A DNA stretch of 33,796 nucleotides from Candidatus Gastranaerophilales bacterium. Its GTDB lineage: Bacteria > Cyanobacteriota > Vampirovibrionia > Gastranaerophilales > Gastranaerophilaceae. The position numbers and the translations under genes were made by a program. The notes below the pieces were generated by a model. It saw nothing but the letters and a program-made list of their open reading frames with translations. It did no database searches and was not told the origin of the DNA. Below are positions 1 through 7,877 of this stretch, in pieces; the first letter of the stretch is position 1; each line of letters begins with the position of its first letter. The DNA lies in NCBI GenBank assembly GCA_944324835.1, contig CALUXV010000018.1, positions 1 to 33,796 of the forward strand, written 5' to 3'.

Positions 1-1265
1 GCATCATGTAAATCTTCAATAGTTATATCTTTTAATATTTCAAGGTAATCTTCTACTAATGCCAGGTTGTCGCATACTGTCATATAATATCCGATTGTTT
101 CGCCTATTTCAGAAACGGTTTCCGCATTGTATGCAAATTTTGATTCAATTTTTTTCTTTGCTTTTTTAAACTCGTCTCCGGTTATATCTTGTTTGATTTT
201 CTCGAGTTCTTTTTTCACAAGTTCAATCGCTTCTTCTTTCTTTTCAGGAACAAAATTCCCTTGAATAAAGAAGTTGCCGCCATCTTTAAACAAATAGTGT
301 TCCGCATCAATCATGTTAAATACAGGTGACGGCTGTGTTTCTATCAGGTTATGATACAGTCTTGAACTTGAACCTTCGCCAAGAATAATAGACAGCATGT
401 CTAAAAGAATATTATCTTTAATATCTGTTGCAGGACAGCCAAGGTAGCCGAACATCAGAAAAGCCGTATTAATGCAGGCTGTATTTTCTATGTATTTAGT
501 TTCTTGAGTCGGTTTGTCTATTTCATAAATATTGTTTTTATGCTGCGGTCTGTCTTTAAAGTCAAATAACTTAACCAATCTGTCCAAAACTTCTTCATTA
601 TCAAAATCACCTACAACAATCGTTGTCATATTATTTGGAGAATAAAAAGTTTTGTAATAATCCATAATTTCAGATTGCGGCACTTGAGATATGATTTGCG
701 GAGTACCTATTACATCTCTTTTATACGGATGATTTGTGTACATAGCTTTATTTGCTGCATTATATACTTTTGTCCACGGCTGGTCCTCACGCATTCTGAT
801 TTCTTCAATTACAACGTGGCGCTCTCTTTTGTCAGTAACGGTTTTATCGTTTGTATCAAATGGGGCACCTATTTCCTCCGGCGGAAGTACAGGATCTGTC
901 ATCATGTCTGCGTGTAATTCAAGTGCAAGATAAAAATCTTTGTTATCTTCCCCTTTTGGTAAAGTTACATAATAGAATGTATAATCTTTCCAGGTTGCAG
1001 CATTCACTATTGCCCCTTTGGATTCAAGGATTCGGTCGAATTCTCCGGCTTTATGTTTATGAGTACCTTTGAACATCAAGTGTTCAAGGAAATGAGAAAT
1101 TCCGTTATTTTTATCCGTTTCATTGATTGAACCTGTTTTTACCCAGGTGCTTATATTGACTAAACCGCCTTCTTTGTGGGCAAGAACTATTTTGTGCCCG
1201 TTTTCTCTTTCGTATATTTCTACTTCTTTTGTTAAAAACGGATATTTAACGGATGTTTTTTTCAT
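1..1265 (-). CDS. M16 family zinc metallopeptidase (partial, C-terminus beyond window)
   Basis: A processing-peptidase-like (pitrilysin superfamily, M16) zinc protease read on the minus strand. It starts at the ATG complementary to 1263-1265 and runs open off the left edge, giving about 421 residues. The inverted zinc motif HFLEH is at residues 58-62, and the downstream Glu ligand is most likely in VIEEI near residue 154. The family is usually 400-450 residues, so little may be missing. A spacer of about 15 residues before VIEEI is longer than usual. GAGG lies 6 bases before the start. A TATAAT on the minus strand (1292-1287) would give a leader of about 15 bases. I see no signal peptide, so it is probably cytoplasmic. 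Substrate unknown. Confidence 0.93.
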   Translation of the reverse strand, partial: MKKTSVKYPFLTKEVEIYERENGHKIVLAHKEGGLVNISTWVKTGSINETDKNNGISHFLEHLMFKGTHKHKAGEFDRILESKGAIVNAATWKDYTFYYVTLPKGEDNKDFYLALELHADMMTDPVLPPEEIGAPFDTNDKTVTDKRERHVVIEEIRMREDQPWTKVYNAANKAMYTNHPYKRDVIGTPQIISQVPQSEIMDYYKTFYSPNNMTTIVVGDFDNEEVLDRLVKLFDFKDRPQHKNNIYEIDKPTQETKYIENTACINTAFLMFGYLGCPATDIKDNILLDMLSIILGEGSSSRLYHNLIETQPSPVFNMIDAEHYLFKDGGNFFIQGNFVPEKKEEAIELVKKELEKIKQDITGDEFKKAKKKIESKFAYNAETVSEIGETIGYYMTVCDNLALVEDYLEILKDITIEDLHD

Positions 1266-1286
1266 AATCTACCTCTTTTTTCAAAT

Positions 1287-1317
1287 ATTATACCTGAAAA
1301 TATTCGTTTAGTATACT
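1287..1317. promoter_or_regulatory. Divergent promoter region between the M16 peptidase and eno
   Basis: On the minus strand TATAAT (1292-1287) predicts a start near 1280 for the M16 gene. On the plus strand TATACT (1312-1317), within the 8-bp palindrome AGTATACT (1310-1317), predicts a start near 1324 for eno with a leader of about 59 bases. No good -35 box is visible on either strand, so the exact starts are inferred. Confidence 0.5.
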
Positions 1318-1334
1318 TATTTACATATTTCTAA

Positions 1335-2800
<1,466 letters not shown>

Positions 2801-3157
2801 ATGTACGCTATAGTCGAAACTGGTGGAAAACAATATCAAGTAGAAGAAGGTCGTTACGTTGACGTTGAATTATTGGAAGGTCAGCCGGATTCTTCTGTTG
2901 TTTTTGATAAAGTCGTTATGATTGTAAACGGCAAAAAGTCTAAAGTTGGTCAACCTTACGTTGCTAATGCAAAAGCAGAAGGTACAATCATGAAACACGA
3001 TAAAGCTAAAAAAGTTATCGTTTACAAACAAAGACCTAAAAAAGGCTACAGAGTAAAACGTGGTCACAGACAAGAATTTACAAGAGTAATGATTAACAAA
3101 ATCAGAACAACTGCTTCTAAAAAATCTGCAGAAACAGCAGAATCAACTGAAGCATAA
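2801..3157 (+). CDS. rplU: 50S ribosomal protein L21
   Basis: Large-subunit ribosomal protein bL21, which binds 23S rRNA. It opens with the typical MYAIVETGGKQYQVEEG and has the conserved KVIVYKQRPKKGYRVKRGHRQEFTRV block near residues 71-96. At 118 residues it is slightly longer than the usual 101-104 because of an Ala/Glu/Ser-rich tail (SAETAESTEA). AGAAAGGA precedes the ATG. It is followed after 36 bases by rpmA, the usual pairing. The structured leader upstream suggests control of the operon at the RNA level. Confidence 0.98.
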   Translation: MYAIVETGGKQYQVEEGRYVDVELLEGQPDSSVVFDKVVMIVNGKKSKVGQPYVANAKAEGTIMKHDKAKKVIVYKQRPKKGYRVKRGHRQEFTRVMINKIRTTASKKSAETAESTEA

Positions 3158-3193
3158 TTAGTTACTGGAAATTAATAACAAAGGAGAATAAAA

Positions 3194-3448
3194 ATGGCAC
3201 ATAAGAAAGGTATGGGATCTACCCGTAACGGTCGTGATTCGGAAGCGAAACGTTTAGGCGTAAAAAAATTCGGCGGTGAAATGGTTAAAGCCGGTAATAT
3301 TATTGTTAGACAACGTGGAACAAAAGTTCACCCTGGTAATAATGTTGGTATCGGTTCCGATGATACATTATTTGCACTTATCGACGGACAGGTGAAATTT
3401 GAATCACATAGACGTGATAAGAAACAGGTTAGTGTTTACGCTGTTTAA
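3194..3448 (+). CDS. rpmA: 50S ribosomal protein L27
   Basis: Large-subunit ribosomal protein bL27, whose N-terminus reaches toward the peptidyl-transferase centre. The 84-residue length is typical, with [28 protein letters not shown] at the start and [13 protein letters not shown] near residues 36-48. The protein starts MAHKKG directly, so it has no cleavable N-terminal extension of the Firmicutes type. AAAGGAG lies upstream of the ATG. It is the second gene of the rplU-rpmA operon, and a strong terminator follows 20 bases after its stop. Confidence 0.98.
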   Translation: MAHKKGMGSTRNGRDSEAKRLGVKKFGGEMVKAGNIIVRQRGTKVHPGNNVGIGSDDTLFALIDGQVKFESHRRDKKQVSVYAV

Positions 3449-3467
3449 TAAAGAATTAATTACACAA

Positions 3468-3509
3468 TAAAAAAACAAGTTCTTTAAATTTAAAGAACTT
3501 GTTTTTTTT
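3468..3509. terminator. Two-way terminator between rpmA and the YajQ gene
   Basis: A perfect inverted repeat runs from ACAAGTTC (3475-3482) to GAACTTGT (3495-3502), centred at 3488/3489, with AAATTT at its middle. A-runs on the left and T-runs on the right make it a Rho-independent terminator on both strands, serving the convergent genes on each side. Confidence 0.93.
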
Positions 3510-3525
3510 GTATTTGTTCTTTTTA

Positions 3526-4026
3526 TTATCGATAATTAGTAAATTGCAAAGGGTAGTCGTATTTATCTTCATTTCCCCTTAAAAGTTTTATTACTTCTTG
3601 CAAGTCATCCTTGCTTTTTCCGGTAACTCTTACTTGATCACCTTGGATTGATGCTTGAACTTTAAGTTTAGAATCTTTAATATCTGCAACGATTTTCTTT
3701 GCTAATTCTTGTGTTAAGCCTTTTCTTAAATTATATACCTGTCTGACATTTCCGCCAAGAGCATTTTCAACCGGCTGCGCATCAAGTATTTTTATACTAA
3801 GCCCCCTTTTAACAAGTTTTGTTTGAAGAATATCATAAATATTCCGTAATTTCATATCATCACAAGTCGTTATTGTAATAGTTTTATCAGAATCAAGATT
3901 AATATCAGAATTTGAATTTTTTAAATCAAATCTTGATTGTAAATCTCTTTTTACCTGGTCAACTGCATTTAAAAGCTCTTGTCTGTCGAATTCTGATACT
4001 ACATCAAAGCTGCTGTCTTTTGCCAT
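3526..4026 (-). CDS. YajQ/DUF520 family nucleotide-binding protein
   Basis: A 166-residue protein of the YajQ (DUF520) family, recognised from the N-terminal SSFDVVSEFDRQELLNAVDQ, the middle KRGLSIKILDAQPVENALGGNVRQVYNLRKGL, and the C-terminal IKDSKLKVQASIQGDQVRVTGKSKDDLQ block. Length matches the family. Members have two ferredoxin-like folds, and some have been shown to bind nucleotides, including cyclic di-GMP in Xanthomonas. The role here is not known. AAGGAGATAA precedes the ATG. It is a single gene, ended by the shared terminator with rpmA. Confidence 0.95.
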   Translation of the reverse strand: MAKDSSFDVVSEFDRQELLNAVDQVKRDLQSRFDLKNSNSDINLDSDKTITITTCDDMKLRNIYDILQTKLVKRGLSIKILDAQPVENALGGNVRQVYNLRKGLTQELAKKIVADIKDSKLKVQASIQGDQVRVTGKSKDDLQEVIKLLRGNEDKYDYPLQFTNYR

Positions 4027-4169
4027 AAGTTATCTCCTTATTTTATACCTGACGAATATAATAACATAAAAGATATAAAGATTAAATTAAGTTTTGTTAT
4101 ATTAGGGTTGAAATGAAAAATAATAGTACTATAATAAGTGTGTTAATTACATTTAATAAGGACTATTAT

Positions 4170-4496
4170 ATGAGTATTTTTGAAGCCGCAATGATGTTAT
4201 GCTTTGGTGCCAGCTGGCCTTTTCAGGTTGCCAAAACATATAAAACCAAAGATGTTAAAGGAAAAAGTATATTTTTCTTATGGCTTGTTGAAATTGGATA
4301 TATATGCGGTATGATACACAAAGTCCTTTATAATCCTGATATTGTACTATTTTTGTATCTGTTAAATTTTGCACTTGTCGGAACAGATATGATTCTTTAT
4401 TATATGTACAAAGATAAAGATTCTCAAAAATCTATAATCTTACAGAGAACATATGAAAAGAAAGAACATCTTGTCCGTATTCCTATAAGGCATTAA
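4170..4496 (+). CDS. PQ-loop (SemiSWEET-like) small membrane protein
   Basis: A 108-residue protein with three hydrophobic segments. The first contains CFGASWPFQV, the Trp-Pro-x-Gln form of the PQ-loop, followed by the basic KTYKTKDVKGKS turn seen in SWEET/SemiSWEET and PQ-loop proteins. Three helices fit a half-transporter that works as a dimer. The substrate is unknown; sugars are the best-known cargo of related proteins. I chose the ATG at 4170 because AAGGA lies 7 bases upstream. An in-frame ATG at 4113 would add 19 residues but has no clear ribosome-binding site. Its last 4 bases overlap the end of the convergent ABC ATPase gene. Confidence 0.75.
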   Translation: MSIFEAAMMLCFGASWPFQVAKTYKTKDVKGKSIFFLWLVEIGYICGMIHKVLYNPDIVLFLYLLNFALVGTDMILYYMYKDKDSQKSIILQRTYEKKEHLVRIPIRH

Positions 4497-5458
4497 ATCT
4501 GATATAAATAGCATTCTACAAAATGTCCTGGTGCAATTTCTTTTGAACAAGGTGATTTTACATTACATATTTTATCTATCATTTGTTCACAGCGTGGATT
4601 AAATCGACAACCGGAAATATTTTCTTGTATACTTGGTGGTTGTCCTTCAATAATTTTTAGACGGTTATTATCCGGATTATTCGCAGGAAGTGAATTTAAT
4701 AAAGCTATTGAATATGGGTGTAATGGATTTTGAAAAAATTGTTTTGATGAAGCTTTTTCAACAATTCGACCTGAATACATAACATTTATTTCATCCGAAT
4801 ACTGCCCGACAAGATTAAGTTCGTGCGAAATGAGAAGTATAGATGTTCCTAAATGTTCTTTGATATCATTCAAGATATTCATAATTTGTGCCTGTATTGT
4901 AACATCCAATGCTGTAGTTGGTTCATCTGCAATAATCAATTTTGCATTTGCAGCAAGAGCCATGGCTATAATTGCTCGTTGTTTCATTCCGCCTGAAAAT
5001 TCATGAGGATAAAATGATAATTTTTCCTTTGCCTGCGGGATTTTAACGATATCTAGAACTTCAACAGCTTTATTCTCAGCATCTTTTTTAGATATATTTT
5101 TATCTTTTAAAATAACTTCCAAAAGTTGGTTTCCAATCGTATACAAAGGATTCAATGAAGTCATTGGATCTTGTGGAATAAGAGCAATTTTATTTCCTCT
5201 GACTTTATTCATTTCAGAATTTTTGAGCGTCAAAAGGTTAATTCCATCAAAAATTATTTCCCCGGAATTAACAACTGCATTTTTAGGCAAAAGCCTTAAA
5301 ATACTCATTGCTGTCATGCTTTTACCGCAACCAGATTCTCCAACTAAAGCAACCATTGATTTTGGTTCAATACTTAATGAGATATTATTTAGAGCATTAT
5401 ATATACCTGACTCACAGCGAAATGACATTGAATAATTTTTAATCTCTAACAAACTCAT
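4493..5458 (-). CDS. Oligopeptide/dipeptide ABC transporter ATP-binding protein (OppD/DppD type)
   Basis: The ATPase subunit of a peptide/nickel-type ABC importer, acting on the inner face of the membrane. Walker A GESGCGKS (residues 40-47), Q-loop PQDPMTSLNP (95-104), signature FSGGMKQR (154-161), Walker B LIIADEP (174-180) and switch His 212 are all present. The C-terminal oligopeptide-transporter domain carries Cys 284, 290, 298 and 304, the spacing seen in OppD-type proteins. Only this ATPase is present; no permease, binding protein or OppF partner is adjacent, so partners must lie elsewhere or it was left behind. No Shine-Dalgarno site precedes the ATG; a TATAAT sits where it would make the transcript leaderless. 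Confidence 0.92.
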   Translation of the reverse strand: MSLLEIKNYSMSFRCESGIYNALNNISLSIEPKSMVALVGESGCGKSMTAMSILRLLPKNAVVNSGEIIFDGINLLTLKNSEMNKVRGNKIALIPQDPMTSLNPLYTIGNQLLEVILKDKNISKKDAENKAVEVLDIVKIPQAKEKLSFYPHEFSGGMKQRAIIAMALAANAKLIIADEPTTALDVTIQAQIMNILNDIKEHLGTSILLISHELNLVGQYSDEINVMYSGRIVEKASSKQFFQNPLHPYSIALLNSLPANNPDNNRLKIIEGQPPSIQENISGCRFNPRCEQMIDKICNVKSPCSKEIAPGHFVECYLYQI

Positions 5459-5465
5459 AATAAGT

Positions 5466-5493
5466 ATTATACATTAATATAATGAGTTGTACA
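5466..5493 (-). promoter_or_regulatory. Promoter of the OppD-type gene, predicted leaderless
   Basis: On the minus strand TATAAT occupies 5471-5466, so the first transcribed base should be 5459, one base before the ATG at 5458. TGTACA (5493-5488) is a 4 of 6 match to a -35 box at 16-bp spacing. The bases between the -10 box and ATG contain no purine-rich ribosome-binding site. Confidence 0.5.
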
Positions 5494-5510
5494 TTAATTG
5501 AAAGAATGAT

Positions 5511-6398
5511 TTATTGTTCAAAATTATTTGTAATTGTATGAATGTATTCAAGTATCTGCGAGAAATATTCAAGGCTGGAATCGCCATTTAAAATAATATC
5601 CATATCTTTTCTTGATGGAATAATATACTTTTGACCGGCAGAAAGAATATATTCCCAATGTTTTAGTGCATTTTCCATATTTTGATTTCTTTCATCACAG
5701 GCTCTTGTTAAAAAACGTTTCCTTCTGACATCAATATCGGTTTCAATGTATATTTTAATATCAAATAAATCTTGAATTCCTTCATACATTGTTGCCATTC
5801 CTTCTACTACAACAATTTTCTTCGACGGAATAAATTTTGATAACGGAACAGAAACTCCGGTTCCGTTTGGCAAATATTCAGGAGTATAAATATCCTCTCC
5901 TGAAGCAACTTTTTCTAAATCTTGTCTTAAAAGCTCTAATTGAAAATTTTGTGGAGAATCAATATCATACCCGTTATCTCTTAAATTATCAAAGCCGCCA
6001 TATTTTGAAATTAATTCAGATATGTCATTGAAATAATTATCAGTTGTAATAATTGATACAGGTAAGTCTAATCTTTCAATAACATTTTGTATTTCTCTAC
6101 ATATAGTTGATTTTCCGGATGCAGATTCTCCTGTAATACCTACTAAAAAACGCTTATTAGGAGTATTAATAAGACGTTTTGAAAATCTGGCAATAAAATC
6201 CGGTTTAATATTAATGAACACAGGTATAGATGCTTTTTTATCAAAAGCCAGAATCTGTTTAAACTTCGTCTGAAGATAGAACGCAAGCAACTCACGTCCG
6301 GTTTTCTGATTGAAGTCGGGTTTTAGTATTTTGTCCTTGGAATGTACCTCTTGAGATATCAAGTTGGATATTCCATCTTTTATTTCATCATTATTCAT
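5511..6398 (-). CDS. Uridine kinase/phosphoribulokinase-family P-loop kinase
   Basis: A 295-residue P-loop protein of the uridine-kinase/phosphoribulokinase superfamily. From the chosen ATG, Walker A GESASGKST is at residues 90-98, followed by ITTDNYF (the substrate-side Asp of uridine kinases) and VVVEGMATMY as the second acidic strand. About 85 N-terminal residues without a recognised domain make it longer than a plain uridine kinase (about 210). The substrate cannot be fixed from sequence; a pyrimidine nucleoside is the default. An in-frame TTG at 6431 would add 11 residues, but a TATTAT on the minus strand (6428-6423) predicts transcription starting near 6416, downstream of that TTG. It diverges from the response regulator and precedes the ABC ATPase on the same strand. 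Confidence 0.83.
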   Translation of the reverse strand: MNNDEIKDGISNLISQEVHSKDKILKPDFNQKTGRELLAFYLQTKFKQILAFDKKASIPVFINIKPDFIARFSKRLINTPNKRFLVGITGESASGKSTICREIQNVIERLDLPVSIITTDNYFNDISELISKYGGFDNLRDNGYDIDSPQNFQLELLRQDLEKVASGEDIYTPEYLPNGTGVSVPLSKFIPSKKIVVVEGMATMYEGIQDLFDIKIYIETDIDVRRKRFLTRACDERNQNMENALKHWEYILSAGQKYIIPSRKDMDIILNGDSSLEYFSQILEYIHTITNNFEQ

Positions 6399-6474
6399 GC
6401 TATTATTCCAAATTATTTTTACATAATACAAAGGACATGAAAAATTTTCCAGTGTTTATTTTAAATTTTTATTA

Positions 6475-6486
6475 TATTATTAATTT
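6475..6486 (+). promoter_or_regulatory. -10 box of the response regulator, predicted leaderless
   Basis: TATTAT at 6475-6480 sits exactly 12 to 7 bases before the A of the ATG at 6487, so the predicted first transcribed base is the start codon itself. The upstream 30 bases are almost purely A and T, with no Shine-Dalgarno site. No good -35 box is visible. Confidence 0.4.
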
Positions 6487-7182
6487 ATGAATAAAATATT
6501 AGTTGTAGATGATGACAGAGCAATAAATGAATTAATCAAAGTGAATCTTGAATTAAACGGTTATTCAGTAGTTCAAGCATTTGATGGTATCGAAGGTTTT
6601 GCAATGGCAAAGCAAGAATTACCATCATTAGTTATTCTAGATATCATGATGCCGGATGTTGACGGTTTTACAGTTGCTCAGAGAATCCGTATGAATCCAG
6701 AACTAAAAGAAACACCTATACTAATGTTAACGGCACTTTCACAGATTAATGATAAAGTAAAAGGTTTTGATATTGGAGTTGATGACTATCTTGTGAAACC
6801 TTTTGATATGGAAGAATTGAAAGTTAGAGTTCGTGCACTTTTGAAACGTTCTAACCAAATTCCGGAAACAGCAGCCGTTAAAGAATTATTGAATTATAAA
6901 GAAATTACCCTGCTACCAGAAATTTATAGCGTAAAAATATATGATAAAGTAGCTAAATTAACACCAATAGAATTTGATATATTCAATTTACTATTCCAAA
7001 ACCATGGGAACATGGTTTCTTCTGCAAAAATTTTAAAGGAAATATGGGGATACGAACCTGATGACGATGTTGAAACAATAAGAGTTCATGTAAGACATTT
7101 AAGAAGCAAAATCGCAAAAATTTCGGGAGAAAAAAAATATATTGCAACAATATATGGCGGTGGCTATAAACTTGATATTTAA
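6487..7182 (+). CDS. OmpR/PhoB-family response regulator (orphan)
   Basis: A 231-residue two-domain regulator. The receiver domain (1-120) has the acidic cluster VDDD (7-10), phospho-acceptor Asp 52 in LDIMMPDVDG, Thr 82 and Lys 104 in VKPF. The C-terminal winged-helix domain shows LTPIEFDIFNLL, the recognition-helix stretch VETIRVHVRHLRSKI and the wing YGGGYKL. It is similar in style to cyanobacterial RpaA/RpaB. No sensor kinase gene is adjacent, so it is an orphan in this window. It diverges from the uridine-kinase-like gene with 88 bases between starts. Targets unknown; the start lacks a ribosome-binding site (see the promoter entry). Confidence 0.95.
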   Translation: MNKILVVDDDRAINELIKVNLELNGYSVVQAFDGIEGFAMAKQELPSLVILDIMMPDVDGFTVAQRIRMNPELKETPILMLTALSQINDKVKGFDIGVDDYLVKPFDMEELKVRVRALLKRSNQIPETAAVKELLNYKEITLLPEIYSVKIYDKVAKLTPIEFDIFNLLFQNHGNMVSSAKILKEIWGYEPDDDVETIRVHVRHLRSKIAKISGEKKYIATIYGGGYKLDI

Positions 7183-7264
7183 ATTACGTCAAATGAATGA
7201 TTAGATTTCATTTATAATGTTATATTATACATCATGTTATGTTACTTGTTATGGAGATATGTAT

Positions 7265-7669
7265 ATGAAGAAGATAGTATTAACAGCTTGTTTATTGTTG
7301 TGTACAGGAGCAGCTTTTGCTGATGGTAATGCGTTTACTCCTTTAAATTTTGATGAAACTCCGAGCATTTCATCATCTCAAACGAAACCATCCGCTGTGG
7401 AAAATGCAGTAAAAGCAACAGGAGTACAGCCGGCTGAAGAAGCATTAGGAAATGGAAATATTCAAAATGCGATTTTACAATTAGATAATGCACAGGTTGA
7501 TATTAGAAATGAATTATTAAACTTAAAAACAAAATATGCAGATGTTGATGCTCAATATAAGTTAGTTCGAAATGAACGTAAAGCATTAAAAAAACAAATT
7601 AATACAGTACAAAAAAGAATTAATGCAATTGACAAGGCAAAAGAAAAAATTAGAAAAAATATGATTTAA
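7265..7669 (+). CDS. Small exported coiled-coil protein, function unknown
   Basis: A 134-residue protein with a clear signal peptide: MKK, hydrophobic core VLTACLLLCTGAA, cleavage expected after AFA (residue 19). After a Ser/Thr/Pro-rich linker (30-55), residues about 68-131 form a highly charged helix with heptad spacing (LLNLKTKYADVDAQYKLVRN, then KALKKQINTVQKRINAIDKA). A periplasmic adaptor or envelope-binding protein is plausible, but I do not recognise a family. The ATG at 7265 is chosen because GGAG ends 8 bases upstream; upstream in-frame starts at 7217 and 7259 are poorly placed. The Cys at residue 13 lacks a proper lipobox, so it is not a predicted lipoprotein. Confidence 0.75.
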   Translation: MKKIVLTACLLLCTGAAFADGNAFTPLNFDETPSISSSQTKPSAVENAVKATGVQPAEEALGNGNIQNAILQLDNAQVDIRNELLNLKTKYADVDAQYKLVRNERKALKKQINTVQKRINAIDKAKEKIRKNMI

Positions 7670-7720
7670 ATAAAAAATTGTTATATGAACTGCCCTATAA
7701 TGGCATACATAAACCTTAAA

Positions 7721-7756
7721 AAAAATGGTTCCTGTTATTCAACAGTAGCCATTTTT
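7721..7756 (+). terminator. Terminator after the exported coiled-coil gene
   Basis: AAAAATGG (7721-7728) pairs with CCATTTTT (7749-7756), with an inner CTGTT/AACAG stem (7732-7736 with 7741-7745). The T-run at the end of the right arm makes a Rho-independent terminator for the plus-strand gene ending at 7669. Confidence 0.75.
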
Positions 7757-7804
7757 AATTTATCAAATTAAATCTTTTTACCAAGAACTCAAACATTTTT
7801 TGCA

Positions 7805-7853
7805 GATAAAAGCCCTAAAACCGACTTTTTACTTTGTCTGATTCTAGGGCTTT
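7805..7853 (-). terminator. Probable leuS terminator
   Basis: AAAGCCCTA (7809-7817) pairs perfectly with TAGGGCTTT (7845-7853) across a 27-base loop. It lies 25 bases beyond the leuS stop in the leuS direction of reading and is followed by a short T-rich stretch. The long loop makes it less certain than the others. Confidence 0.6.
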
Positions 7854-7877
7854 AGTTAAAATTATAAATACTTGTTT

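Noticed and set aside
675-1311. Several open frames on the plus strand of 60-80 residues
   Set aside because: They lie antisense to the M16 peptidase, which has a full catalytic motif and runs off the window edge.
5511-6431. TTG at 6431 as start of the uridine-kinase-like gene
   Set aside because: No ribosome-binding site, and the predicted transcript start (about 6416) lies downstream of it; ATG 6398 is preferred.
7265-7306. Lipoprotein signal in the exported coiled-coil protein (Cys 13)
   Set aside because: The residue before Cys is Leu, not Gly, Ala or Ser, so the lipobox rule fails. A standard signal peptidase site (AFA) follows.
7685-7771. A 28-residue open frame starting at 7685
   Set aside because: No ribosome-binding site, and it reads through the terminator hairpin at 7721-7756.
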